Source: Adiantum capillus-veneris (lineage: Eukaryota; Streptophyta; Polypodiopsida; Polypodiales; Pteridaceae). From it: a stretch of DNA of 64,000 nucleotides. Under the pieces are notes generated by a model that was not told the DNA's origin, did not search any database, and saw only the letters and a program-made list of their open reading frames with translations. This document shows, one piece after another, positions 42,566-54,150 of this stretch (its first letter is position 1; every line of letters starts with the position of its first letter). The stretch lies in contig CM043956.1 of NCBI GenBank assembly GCA_014529385.2, forward strand, positions 86,355,721 through 86,419,720, written 5' to 3'. The translations under genes and the position numbers were made by a program.

Positions 42566-42939
42566 GAGAAAGTCCAATGCAAATCCAAGTTGATGGTTTC
42601 CCCATTTACCTTTTGAATACAATATCTCAGATCTGCTGAATTCAAGACTCATTTTTGACAAATCTTTTTGGAGACCATTCCCACAATGTTAAAAAATTCT
42701 CTTCCCTTCCAAGAGATTCTCAACTATCCCAAGAAACTTGAATGCCCTACCATGAGAGGCCACTCTACAAACATGCCTCTTCATTTGTGTAGAGAGTTGC
42801 ATTTCCTCCCTTAATTCGTGGGTTTCTCAGTCAATCCTTCACCCCCATAGCTGCATTTTCATGTCTTTGCCTTGTAGTAGAAGCAGATCGACCTCCCAAG
42901 TTTCCTCTTGAAGATAAACAAAAACACAACGGTGGCACC
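42566..42939. other. No gene recognised
   Basis: Low-complexity AT-rich sequence with no motif I recognise. Confidence 0.5.
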
Positions 42940-42951
42940 TCCCCCCCCCCC

Positions 42952-43000
<49 letters not shown>

Positions 43001-43017
43001 ACACACACACACACACA
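42940..43017. repeat. Compound microsatellite C-run, (CT)n, (CA)n
   Basis: About 14 C, then about 20 CT units, ATC, then about 9 CA units; same order as at 269-328. Confidence 0.95.
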
Positions 43018-45303
43018 AGAAAACGTTTGAGCTCATTTTGGGCCTTGTAACAAATTGTCGATATGGCACAACTTTCAAAAAGTGGGGATTGATAAAAATT
43101 TGCAAATCAGATCCAAATTTTTCAAAGGTTAGATATACAAAATCTACTCTTCAAATGCTATCTATTGATATATAACATGCATATATTAGACATTGCCTTC
43201 ATATATATCTAGAGAAAGGTGATTTCAAATTAGCATAACATTAACAAAGCTAGCCAATTGAAAAAAATGGCAACTTTCATAGAGCTCATCCAAACTTTTT
43301 GGACCTTGGCTCTTTAAAATCCATTTCAAGAGCTTTCGAAGGATAGGTCATATCATGGGATTCTGAGCAATCTTTAGAGGGGTTTATCAGGTTTCTCCCT
43401 TTTGTGCAACTTTGGTGATGTGGCACCCTTCAAAGGCCCAAAAATGAGCTCAAAATTTTCCTAATGTGTGTGTGTGTGTTGCTATTTTACATTAATAAAT
43501 ATACACAAAAGAACATAAAAAATCAAAAGACAATCGGCTTTGAACAAGTGACAAGGGGTAGCAGAAAAACAACTCAACCTTTGAATTTCTTTTGTACATA
43601 GATAAAAGAACGAGGCCTCATTCTAATATTTATATACATAGGCTAATCTGAACTGATCTTCTTAAAAGTAGCAAGAGTCTGGTATAGTAGTGATGGACAA
43701 CAATTAAGCCATTAAGATTCCAAGAAAGTAGAGAGTTCTCACCTACATCCATTTAGACATGACAATATATATGTTAGCTTTGAATGCGTTTTAAAGGTGT
43801 GAGTGGACTATATCAATTGTTATTTATGTCCATCTTACAACCTTTTTAGCTTAAAAACAATTGTCCAAACTTAATCATTTATTCCTGTTTATGAATAGTA
43901 TAAGGTGTGAGTTCTTGTATAGTTCATTTTAAACTTGTAATTAAAAAAAAAAAAGCTCATCACTCCTTTAAGATCCAAGTGCATTTATACAGGTTATAGT
44001 AGATAAGGTTATTATATACCAATTTTTGCTTAAATTAACTTTAAATAGATATTTATATAAATAAAATTCTAATTAGAAGGTCACCACCCCTTTTGATATA
44101 GTGTCTTATTTTCAGTTTTTGCTCATAAAGATTTTCTGTCTTTTAAACCTATCATTCTGTGAGGTATTTTACATTTTTCACTGTATAGGTCTTTGAATGA
44201 GTCAAATGGTACCAAAAACATTCTCTCCAAAAACGACTATTCCAAAAAAAATCTTCTAATTTCAACGTCTAAAACCAGTAAGATACCACGATAGAGTGTA
44301 GTATACCCTAGAGTAGAACTTGAACCAATGTTAAGCCTAGAAACCCGAATGCCATTGTATCCATAGTCTAGGTTGTGCCATTTCAAGTGGATATAGACCC
44401 TAAAAATAGAACTGTTGTGCCCACTAGGTCTAAAGACCATATTAAGATCAAAAGATAAAGGTATTGAACCACTGGCTTTGGCCAATTTAATAAAACTACA
44501 ACCAGTTCAGCCTGTTTTAACCAAAAAATGTGGTAACTATCATCTTTCTAGCACAATTTAAAATTTAACTCAATCAAATTTTTGCGCATTATCAATTGAG
44601 CAGTAAAAAACACTCCTGCAACATCTTATAATCCAAGCAGGTGTTTGTGAAACAAATTTGTTTTGTATTTACCTAAATGGTGAAATAGGAAACAATCATA
44701 GTACTACCATGAGATAACCACATTAATCAAATCCCACATGTTATGAAAGGAACTACGTTTTACTGTATGTGTCAAAAAAACCAATATTCCAAGCAATAGA
44801 CGTGAATAGTAAGTATGTTGTAGACACCATACATGCACCAAAAAACCCACCTATTATGCATAGCCATTAAAGGTACATCATACCAAACTTAAAACCTAGT
44901 TATTTTTTGCCACTATTGAGTACAAAAAACGGTGCAAAATATAATTATGCAGAGCAAAGTCACTGTGGCAAGTTATCGGCCGGAGAAGCCACATCCGGCA
45001 CAACTAACTCCATAGCACCATAGTAAGCAGGTAGAAAGAAAGCCCACACTCCTCACTTTCTCATACACACACAATACAGAAAACAAGGCTAATTGATGGG
45101 ACAAAGCAACCCTCACCTCCTTTTATAGAAATTCCAGCAGGTCAAGGCGTTAGTTAATGGCAATCTTTCAAGATCCCCCACACGATTTGCACATTCATTC
45201 CAACCCAAACCTCAAGGCTCAAGAATGCGAGAGGTGGTTGCCATGGTATTCATTGTAGGGGTTAAGTTAGGAGAGAGGCAAACTGTTATAAGTCGCGAGC
45301 AAG

Positions 45304-45305
<2 letters not shown>
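43018..45305. other. No gene recognised
   Basis: AT-rich. A minus-strand frame at 44237-44485 lacks motifs. A (TG)n run occurs at 43464-43480. The sentence GCCCAAAAATGAGCTCAAA at 43437 weakly resembles repeat Z near 56545. Confidence 0.5.
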
Positions 45306-45381
<76 letters not shown>

Positions 45382-45386
45382 CAAGA

Positions 45387-45437
<51 letters not shown>
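45306..45437. repeat. Double compound microsatellite [(TG)n(AG)n]x2
   Basis: TG run, AG run, a short CAGAGAGCAAGA spacer, then TG run and AG run again. The two halves look like a tandem duplication of one compound array. Confidence 0.95.
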
Positions 45438-45835
45438 TAGCGGGGCAAAGAGTGAGGCACCATACAGGGTGTGATATGTCATTATGTACTTGAATTACCA
45501 GGGGGTCATAAAATCCTACAAATATTGAGAGTTAGTGAGTGGCAAGGCAGGCGCCCTCTGAAGGGTGACGCCCTATGTAGGCCAAAAAGTGCGGCCTCTG
45601 AAGAAGGCATTAGTCCCACAAGGTGTTCTAGGGGGTTAGGCTCTATATTTATAAGGAAGGTAGGCTATAGGACGCATGGTGTTAAATACCAAAGCCATGG
45701 ATAGGTCACCCTGGTGGATTTAAGTGAGAAAAATCGCACATTACTGATGTAATTTTGTTAATTGACCAAAGTTAGTGGTTACGTACCTCAAAAGAGGCAA
45801 CCAACAAGATCAAACAATATATACGGTATACAATC
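45438..45835. other. No gene recognised
   Basis: A 77-codon plus-strand frame (45471-45704) has an RG- and S-rich composition but no family I know. A TATTTATAA-type motif lies near 45646. Confidence 0.45.
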
Positions 45836-46506
45836 ATAGCTATAATATTTAATGGCCTAGTAACTTGTGTGTAGCGGAAAATAGCTTAGACATAGTGAGA
45901 ATTTTATTGGAATAGATTCCTAATGAGCATAGCAAGAGTGCTTGGATGGAGAGAGCAACAAAAACAATAACACCTAGTTAGATAGGCATGAACAATACTT
46001 CAAAAGAGAGAAAAATTAAGCTATTGACAAAAGTTGAGGACCGGATTTACACGGAGCCGGTCCCCCCTCCAAAAGGCTTTGTATTATAGGTTTCCCCCAT
46101 CAAGGTAGACATTTTACAATACAGTACTTTGTGTTCCTTCAATAAATTGCCGGTGCAATAGAATATGGAAGCTGTAAGAACCATGCACACACTTATAAAA
46201 CACAACATCAATTCCCTCGAGGTCTCAGACCCAAGACCTCACACACCTTTGAAGATGGTGAGAGCTAGCAGGGTATGAGAGCAGATTGAGACAAAGAAGG
46301 AGTACTCTTACGAGAAATAAGTATATCTCCTCACCTAATCACTGATAATAGCTTAGCATAGTTAGTAGTTATCATGGTAAAGGAGATGAGCATGCACTGG
46401 ATCTTGGCTCTTGGTTGGATTTGCATCAGCAAGCACATAGTTATTGGTGTAGGACTCCCTTCTCACAAGCTTGGAGTAGGTGATGAGCTTTCCATTAAAG
46501 CTTGAG

Positions 46507-46548
<42 letters not shown>

Positions 46549-47466
46549 TTCTTGCTTCACACATGAGATTGTGTGAGTGTGTGTGTGATAATTCCTTACC
46601 AAAATCATCCCCCTCTCTCTCTTGGTCGACCCCTCTTGCAATTTACTCATGCTGGCACCCCATTGGACTCTACAAATCTTAGCCAATCATAATTGAGAAG
46701 CATAAGTGATAGCCTTGTGAGATGTGTCTCCCTTTCCCCTTTTGTGAGAGCTTTAGGTAATTAAAATAATGAAATTAAACTCTCATTGGACCCCTTTGTC
46801 TTCTGGCCAATAGGAATCAGGCAAGCCATTGGGCTGTTGATGCTCATTGGACCCCTTGGGATACTGTTCAATAGTCTTCTAGAGAGATTAATTCTTATTA
46901 GTTCTCTTTATCAAGTGTTTTTTAATTAATTAAACTAGATTTACTCTAGCCTAATTCTCATTGGTCCACATCTATGGCCATCCGATAGGATTTGAATGTA
47001 CCCTCTGGGCAATTGGGCTAGGAAGCTGACATGTGTCCACTATGCCCTTTGTGTAAAGGGGCTTGCATGAGAGTGTGTGTGTCTGTGTTTTTTTCACTAT
47101 CATCCCCTACTTAAAGGGTTCTCCCCCTCCTCTTTAGGAGGTTGCATAGACTTTTTCTACACTATCAAGCATCCAATTTTCCTAAGCATTGACCATTTGA
47201 CTTAACCTTTGAATTTTAAAACCTTAGCATTTTGGAAGTCTTAATGGGTTGAACCTTAGGTCTTTGAAGCCCAATGCTTGCACATTTCTCTTCTGCAGAT
47301 GGTCCCCCTTTGGATCCCTATTTTCCCTCTTTTGGATCCCTACTGTGACCAGTATGCTAGCCTTACCAATAATCTAGCTTTTCCTCCCCTGGTACTTTCC
47401 CATATTAAATGATCAGTTTAACATGAGAAAATCATTTAGGAGAACTAGATATTAATTATTATAACA
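45836..47466 (-). mobile_element. Solo LTR of the R3 family (antisense)
   Basis: The minus-strand sequence follows the R3 5' LTR along its length: near 47403-47455 it matches the LTR start (TTAAATGATCAGTTTAA ... AAATCATTT) and near 45840-45890 the LTR end (GTGTAGCGGAAAAT for the GTGTAGTGGAAAT stretch). The CCAAT/ATTGG array is kept around 46660-46990. No primer site or internal region adjoins either side. Edges are approximate and no target duplication is clear. Confidence 0.85.
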
Positions 47467-48339
47467 ATAGCAGTACCTCAAGGTCAAAATATCCCATTTT
47501 TGGAGGGGCATGAAAAGGTAATTCACACGTGAGTATGTGAGTGAGTGAGTGTGTGTGTGTGTGGGAATGGATGAGGTTAAATTTAGTTACTAGCAGTACC
47601 TCTGTGTGTGTGTGTACCCGCTCGATCCCAGGTGCCATACACAGTGGGTCAGTAACAATAGGCCCATTGTGTATGGGCCTATTGCCTAATTAAATGAATG
47701 AGGTTAGTGAGAATAAATCCTAAGCTACGCCTATTATTTTGTGAAATAGCCTTTCTGAAAGTATTAATTAGGTTGTTTCTTTTGAAGCCATTGAGACAAA
47801 ATTTGTGAATGAGATGCTTCATGTCTTCTAACACAAAAAAGCAACTAGAAGAGGAATATAAGATCATGTAAACTTAAGACTCATACATACGTTAAGTGCC
47901 GCTTTATGTGGTCAATTACTCATTTTCTTAATAGATTCTATGGACGAGATCTAAAGATTGTCGCATTTCTAGATAAAGTGGTATTCATAGTTACTATGAT
48001 AGGGATTGTGTAGTAGAATTGAGATTTTAAGATTGTTTCCACTAGATAGTCGTAAGTAGTGGCTTTCCAACAAAGGTTTTTGCAAACGATAGTTAGGCAA
48101 TTGGCAGCTTCATCAAGACCAGCAACAAACTAATGTTGTGCGAGTTTAAACTTTAAATTGAGGTAAGGTGTGATCCAAGTGCTATCAATAGACAACTATT
48201 TATGTGGTAAAAGAGTTACTTTTTGGAGATAGTATTGTGGAACCAAATTGGCTAAGTCTAGTAGGACCGTCTTCTCTAGTTAGAGAGTATTGACCACGTC
48301 AATCACGCAGCTAAGTAAAGCTGATAGGGCATTACTATG
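47467..48339. other. No gene recognised; short (TG)n runs
   Basis: TG runs at about 47548 and 47600. The left part of the R7 LTR may begin within this stretch. Confidence 0.45.
47656..47684. repeat. Perfect 12-bp palindrome with GGCCCAT arms
   Basis: CAATAGGCCCAT, a 5-nt TGTGT loop, then ATGGGCCTATTG. TGGGCC is a core element bound by plant TCP factors, but no gene lies nearby. Confidence 0.8.
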
Positions 48340-49403
48340 GAGCTCTTCACGGTCTAAAATGATATTTTTGGTGAAAAAATAGTCCCTTTTATGTCCAATA
48401 TTCAATGAGTGGTCGAAGGACACTTAATTAGGGCTAATCACTCACCCTAACTAAGTGTAGAATAATCCCACTCCTACACAACTATAAATAGCCCCTTGGA
48501 GAAACTCAAGGACACACACCTATATTATCAACTTCATGTTGTTTCTTGATCAATAGTAGAGAAAACCCCAACTCTCCCTCTTTCACATCCTCCCTCCTAA
48601 CCCTCCTCTTTTGGAGGAAGTGCAACTCTATTCTCCACTCTTTCCATTCTACAATCTCTTACTCCATCAACCCAATAAATCATTTGTAGCACCTCAATAA
48701 CTTGTAAATACATCATGTTAGTGATCACTAAATCATCTTCAAAACTTTCAAGTGTCGCAATTCGTGATGGTTAGCCAGCGTCTATCCTCCCCTTAAAAGG
48801 CATGCAAGAAATCAAGTAAGTGTTCTATTCTCAATTTACCATTGGTTTGTTTCTCCACACTTATTCAATTTGGTCTAAAGAAATTTCTCACTCCAACTCT
48901 CTTTTGCTTCATTACATATGCATGTGGATACCTCTCATGGTGATTTTATTTGTGTCACGGCATTGCATAGATGGAGATGAGCTCTCTATGCAAAGTGTGT
49001 TAGTTTGTAAGTGATTCTCTTGTGTGTTTGAGAGGCAAGTCTTGTGCGCATGATTTTTTTGATGAGTGCTTGAGAGAGGAGGAGTTTGGATGTATTATGG
49101 GGATTCTTATGGGGAGAACGTGAATGCTATTCCACAAATTGCATATTTCATTCGATGCACGGCATTGGGTTGCATAATCATTGATGGTGTTCAAGTGTCC
49201 AAAGTGTATATAGAGTAAGGGGGTTTTCAAAGTGTGTTGCTTGAGTGAGTGAGTGCAAGTGTTATTTTGATTGGTTTCCTTCTCCACTCCCAAAAGAAGG
49301 TGGTGCCCCAAGTAGTGTGCGTACCTCGATCTTTACGAACATTTTGTGAGGGTAGGCCCATTGGTTTGGGTTTAGAGGCCCCATTTCAAAAAGCTCGCCC
49401 TCA
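48340..49403 (+). mobile_element. R7 5' LTR (left edge not resolved)
   Basis: TATAAATA at 48483-48490 followed by a C/A-rich leader. The right end CTCA lies just before the primer site. No partner LTR is present to fix the left end. Confidence 0.55.
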
Positions 49404-49408
49404 TAAAG

Positions 49409-49420
49409 TGGTGCCCCCAC
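49409..49420 (+). other. R7 primer binding site
   Basis: TGGTGCCCCCAC followed by TGAGGA, identical to R6 over these 18 bases. Confidence 0.82.
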
Positions 49421-49457
49421 TGAGGAACATATTTCCAAGTTACTTTCAAATTTTTTA

Positions 49458-49673
49458 GTGATGAACAATGGAGTTCCCATCTATCCATTTCATTTTGCAC
49501 AACACATTAAAGTAAATGTTCACATAGATAGAAAAGTCTTTTTCCAGCAACGCATTGTTTTTATGTTTGGTGCAGAAAGACTTAGAGAAATACTTGCATC
49601 ACCCAATCCAATGATACTTCCAATCATCAATTATGAAACTTCTTTTGACGTTCACATTCTCATTTTGTTTTAA
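49458..49673 (+). CDS. R7 small leader ORF 1 (intact)
   Basis: A 71-residue member of the leader-ORF family; function unknown. YPFHFAQHIKVNVHIDRK, FFQQRIVFMFGAERLREIL and ILPIINYETSFDVHI are close to R6. The ATG lies 37 nt after the primer site with no ORF1 between. The protein is basic, with no membrane span, zinc site or recognised fold. Confidence 0.8.
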   Translation: MMNNGVPIYPFHFAQHIKVNVHIDRKVFFQQRIVFMFGAERLREILASPNPMILPIINYETSFDVHILILF

Positions 49674-49756
49674 AGGCAGGAACAAGGAGTGGTGAAGGGG
49701 TGCTCAAGGGCCATATGAAGGAACGAGGTCTTCAAACCAACAACGAGGAGTAGCAC

Positions 49757-49969
49757 ATGAATCACGATCAAAACAATGAACCTTTTAGGCCTATTGCTCG
49801 GAAATCCATTCATATAATCATTGCAACTAAGTTTAGGTTTCAATCTATCATAAGGCGGATATTTGGATCCACTCGCCTCAATGAAATTAATACTTCAATT
49901 AATCCATTTATTCTACCTATGATAAAGTACGGATTAACAATGGATATGTACATCTTCATTTTAATGTAA
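49757..49969 (+). CDS. R7 small leader ORF 2 (diverged paralogue)
   Basis: A 70-residue frame that aligns end to end with small ORF 1 but has diverged to roughly 30% identity: FRFQSIIRRIFGSTRLNEI replaces FFQQRIVFMFGAERLREI, and PFILPMIKYGLTMDMYIFIL replaces PMILPIINYETSFDVHILIL. It starts 83 nt after ORF 1 and ends 85 nt before gag, so the gag-proximal position is filled by the diverged copy. That it stayed open despite divergence suggests a once-used protein. Confidence 0.65.
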   Translation: MNHDQNNEPFRPIARKSIHIIIATKFRFQSIIRRIFGSTRLNEINTSINPFILPMIKYGLTMDMYIFILM

Positions 49970-50054
49970 TCAGATTTATAGTGTCAACAATCTTGTGCGG
50001 CCCGTAAGAGAAAAGTTTCTTTAAAAAAAAGAAATTTCAAAAAGTCTAAACAAA

Positions 50055-51441
50055 ATGTCATGTTCTTTTCCCACGTTCTATGCAAGAAGTGGGGAAGATG
50101 TGCAAGAGTTTCTTGACAACTTGGAGATGGCACATCTCATATCCGGGAGAGATGAAGAGGAAGTAAAGCTACGAGCCTTCCCGTTAGTTCTAAAAGCAGA
50201 AACTAAAGCATGGTATGAGACCTTGCAACCCCAAATCAAGTCCAATTGGGAGAGACTGCGAGCAAGCTTCCTCTCCAAGTTCGGGAAAGGTGATACTTCT
50301 GAAGGACTATGGAATTGTCTTATTGGACATAAGCAAGTATCACTTGAAGACTATCCCTCTTATGAAGCAACCTTTGTCAATCTATGGGGTAGGTGGGAGG
50401 CTACATTAGAAAATCATGGTGGTGCACCTAACTTTCTAAAAAAAGAGAGATTCATGGTTGGCTTGTATCCACTTTTAAAGGCTAAAGTAGAGCTAAAATT
50501 CCCATCCACCTTCGAAGAAGCACGTGAGGTAGCCATCATCAAGTTTAGAAAACTACACTTCCAAGCACATAGAGCAAGGGGTTTGAATGAAGTGAGTGAG
50601 AGGGAGTCTTCACAAACCATGGAAGCACCAATTAGGGCCCCTCTTGCACAATCTTCACAAATAGGAGATAACTCTCAACAAGAGGTTTTACAAAGGCTAA
50701 CTCAATAGCTTGAGAACCTCACTCTGAATCTAGTACAGGGCCTACCTCAACAACGACAACCAAGAGAAGGGAATCGCAATCAACGAAGACAAGCTCAAGA
50801 GTTGCGATGTTGGAATTGCAATGAAATGGGCCATGGCATGTACAATTGTCCACATCCAAGGCGACTTCCGGGAGACATATATCCCCCAAGACCGCCTCCT
50901 CTCACTGTGCAACAAGAACTAGCTCAAGGCCCACAAATCCTTCGTCGACCACCACCACCAGCAAATATACCTCCCATCCCACATGAGGAGGAAGAAAGAG
51001 GAGTCAACATCATCAAGCTAGAAGAGTTAATAGATGAGCATACTCTAAAATTTGATGTTATGCCGGCAGAAAAACGCACAAGAGCACATGATAAGGATGA
51101 AGACATGAGAAGTGAAGGAACAAATTCATCCAGAAGGGACAAGAAGAAGAAGTCAAAGATGGAAGAAGCTGAAAGTAGCAGGAAGAAAAGATCAAGGCGA
51201 AGGGAAATTGGTATCAACAACTTCTCATTGGGAAAGGAGCTAGAGCCCTACAACATCCCGGACGATTTACAAACCCAAAAGCCAAACATTTCATGGCCTC
51301 AACTTCTACACCTATCAGCCAAAGTAAGAAGGCAATGGCCAAAGTTGGTAAGTACAAGAATTTCAAAAAAGAAAGCAAATCTTTCCATTAAGGTTGTGGC
51401 CTCAAAGCTACAAAAGGATGTGGAACCCATTGTGGATGCTT
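50055..51441 (+). pseudogene. R7 gag (one amber stop)
   Basis: SFPTFYARSGEDVQEFLDNL begins the capsid part; LRAFPLVLKAETKAWYETL and FVNLWGRWEATLENHG follow. TAG at 50706-50708 interrupts an otherwise continuous frame. The knuckle CWNCNEMGHGMYNC is intact CCHC, then proline-rich and Lys/Arg-rich linkers and the helical stretch ISWPQLLHLSAKVRRQW shared with R6. Gag runs on into protease in the same frame without a stop. Confidence 0.88.
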
Positions 51442-52015
51442 ACATAAGGGGTAAAAAGGTGTCTAATGTATATGTTGATGGTGGAGCTCAAATGTGTGTG
51501 ATCACGGAAAAATCAATGAACACGTTAGGGCTTGAAATTACAAAGTCCTCTAATTGTCAAGCTAGGCTAGCCAACAACTCAAGTGTGAAGTGTTTGGGGA
51601 TCATTGAAAATGTAAAAGTCTCTGTATGTAACATAGATGCACGAGTGGATATGTATGTCATGCCAGCTAAGGGGGAGGGCTATCCCATCATCCTAGGGAG
51701 GCCTTGGCTCATTGATGTGAATGCAGATCAAAAATGGGGAAGTGGTCGTTTGATTCTTAAGAAGGGTCAACCGGTGGTGTATGATTGGCGAGAAGGAAAG
51801 CAACTAGATATCAACTATGAAACCACGGTAGATGAAGAGAGCGAGGAGGAGAGTCCTTACTCAAGTGATGAGGAAGCATCAACCAGTGCATCAACCAGTG
51901 AAGAGGAGTCTTCTTTGGAGGTAATGGGAATTGTATTCAACGCCAACACTCAAGATGTTCCTGGAGAAGAAAAGCCAACAGACAATCACACACGAGGGGA
52001 TGAAAGATGCCACCA
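51442..52015 (+). pseudogene. R7 protease (intact domain within a broken polyprotein)
   Basis: SNVYVDGGAQMCVITEKSMN contains the DGGA loop, and GEGYPIILGRPWLIDV the second block. An acidic Ser/Glu tail (ESEEESPYSSDEEASTS) links to RT. The frame is open from the upstream gag part, so this domain alone shows no lesion. Confidence 0.85.
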
Positions 52016-53021
52016 CCTTGAAGAAGGATTTAAGAAGATGCTTGCAAAAGATCTTACTTGTGAGGAGAAGAGGTCCTACATCAATATGTTAAGGAGGTAT
52101 CCCAATTTGTTTATCACTGACTACTCACAAATAAGAGGTGTAGATGTAATAGAGCATCGAATTGAATTGAAACCAGGGACCAAACCCGTGGCTCAAAAGT
52201 TAAGGCGACTAGGATCTGTGCAACAAAAGGCTCTCCTACAAGAAGTGAATCGACTCTTGAAGGCTGGCTTCATCTATCGAATATCCAACTCCGAATGGGT
52301 ATCACCTATTGTAGTCACTCCCAAGAAGAATGGTAAGTGGAGGGTCTGTGTGGATTACAAACCCCTCAACGCTGCGACAAAGAGTGACCACTTCCCTAGC
52401 CTCTCCCTTTCCAAGATGAAATTTTGAATGAAGTAGCAGGTCACGAATGCTACATTGTGTGTGATGGGTATTCAGGATATTTTCAAATTAGAATAGCAGA
52501 AGAGGCCCAACCAAAAACCACCTTCATCACACCTTGGGGATGTTTTGCATTCAGAGTAATGCCTTTTGGGCTCACCAATGCTCCTAGCACCTTCATGAGA
52601 TTCACAATATTTTTATTTTCAGCCATTCTTTGGAAAATCTATAAGAGTCTTTATGGATGATTTCTGTATTTATAGTTGTAGATCACTTCACTGCCAAAAG
52701 GTTGAAGAGGGGCTTAAGAGGCTCCATCAATTTGGGGGACAACTCAACCCAGAGAAGTGTCATATCGTTGAATCTCAGGTGGTTTTTCTAGGCCATGTGT
52801 TTTCTTCACAAGGAATTCAAGTGGATCCCTCTAAAGTAGAGGCTCTTTTGTCATTATCTCCACCAACAACAATTAAGGAGATAATGACCTTCAACCACAA
52901 AGTGAGGTACATGTCTCATTTCATCCATCTCCTAGAAGAAGCCATCGCCCCTTTGCATAGGTTGGCAAGCCAATCCACATTTAATGGGAGAGGGAACATA
53001 CAAAATGTTTTGAGGAAGTGA
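52016..53021 (+). pseudogene. R7 pol: reverse transcriptase (two frameshifts)
   Basis: AGFIYRISNSEWVSPIVVTP, KNGKWRVCVDYKPLN and DHFP, then a frameshift near 52405. CYIVCDGYSGYFQIRIAEEA and VMPFGLTNAPSTFMRF follow in the next frame. A second shift near 52615 precedes FMDD in SLYGWMDDFC-type sequence; read in frame the motif is VFMDDFCIYS. The thumb HVFSSQGIQVDPSKVEALL is intact. Another shift near 52990 leads into RNase H. Confidence 0.85.
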
Positions 53022-53896
53022 AGGGCATTCTTAGCTCTCTCCCAATCCTAATGCCACCAGATCCAAAGGAGACCTACTATGTCACTCCAAGTGTAGGTTT
53101 CGAAGCAATTGGTGTTGTTTCGATGCAAAAAGATCCTAAAACATCATACATGAGGCCGATCTATTTTGCAAGCAAGGTGATGACTCCGGCTGAGAAGGGA
53201 TACACTGAAATGGAGAAAGTGGTCTTTGCAATCTTGTTTGCGGTAAGGAAGTTTCGATCGTATCTTCTCCCTGTGCCATTTTTTTTTCTCACCTTAGAGC
53301 ACAATCTATCATATGTAGTACAACACATGAGCCTCTCATCTAGAATAGCAAAGTGGGTGCTTGAACTCCAAGAATTTGAATACACTTTCCTTGTGGAAGA
53401 TAGCACAAGAGCAGGACTTGCAGACATTCTCACCTACAAAGTGAGAGAAAGGGAAGGATCACGACTACAAAGAGAGGAAGGCTCAAAACAGTTCAAACTA
53501 AAGGAGATTGATAATGCCCATACTTTATGCTTTGACGGAGCTTATCAACGCCAACAAGGCAAAGCAGCAAGGGGAATCATCATTTTGAACCCACAAAAGG
53601 AGGTAATGGTTAGAAAAGGTATCACTCTACCCAGTGTTCACTCTAACATTGAGGCTGAGTATGCTGCTCTAACCCTTGGGTTAGAAGAATGCAAAGAATT
53701 AAGCATACAAAGACTTATTATAAAAGGTGATTCTTTGCTGGTCAGGCAAATCCAAGGGACTTGGAGGTGCAAGAATCGTACATTGTTTGAGTGGCTTAGT
53801 AGTGTAAGAGCTTTGATGAAGGGTTTTAAAGCAACACAGGTACAACACATTGTGAGAACTCATAACAAGGAAGCAGACTCACTCGCAAATGAATAG
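53018..53896 (+). pseudogene. R7 pol: first and second RNase H
   Basis: Both RNase H domains lie in one 292-codon frame. The first runs from YYVTPSVGFEAIGVVSMQKD through YTEMEKVVFAILFAVRKF to TRAGLADILT; the leading catalytic Asp position reads as TPS, so it looks inactive. The second shows LCFDGAYQRQQ (Asp), SNIEAEYAALTLGL (Glu), IIKGDSLLVRQI (Asp) and NKEADSLANE (Asp), a full DEDD set. A TAG at 53894-53896 ends the frame. This arrangement identifies the Tat lineage. Confidence 0.9.
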
Positions 53897-53902
53897 CTTC
53901 AA

Positions 53903-54150
53903 ATGGCGGTAGGAGGTGTGAAACTATATGAACCCAAATATCAAGGTCAAGAGGAGATAAAAGACATTATCTTTTTTCTACAAGCAGGTGAGTGTCCCAA
54001 ACACTTAGACAAGGTGCAAAGACATAGACTAGTTAAGAAGGCCACACCTTACCAGTTGATCGGGGATGATTTATATCACAAAGGGAAAGATTTGGTCTTG
54101 AGGAGAGTACCAGGTGTGCAAGAGATAGAGAAAATTATTCTTTCATGTCA
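53903..54150 (+). pseudogene. R7 pol: pre-integrase linker and first residues of integrase
   Basis: Same frame after the stop: EIKDIIFFLQAGECP, DDLYHKGKDLVLRRVPGVQE and KIILSCH correspond to the R6 region just before the HHCC finger. The finger itself is replaced by repeat X at about 54150. The residues after LSCH in the open frame are not element-derived. Confidence 0.85.

Larger units (their letters stand above)
48340..54150 (+). mobile_element. R7: Tat-like gypsy element, truncated in integrase
   Basis: LTR, primer site TGGTGCCCCCAC, two small leader ORFs, gag, DGGA protease, RT, RNase H, second RNase H and the start of integrase. At about 54150 the integrase stops after LSCH and repeat X begins. 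There is no 3' LTR. It is the closest relative of R6 here and has a complete first RNase H, so it serves as the reference for R6 lesions. The left edge is approximate. Confidence 0.88.

Noticed and set aside
45212-45482. Thr-His/Ser-Leu repeat ORFs
   Set aside because: They arise from the compound (TG)n(AG)n arrays.
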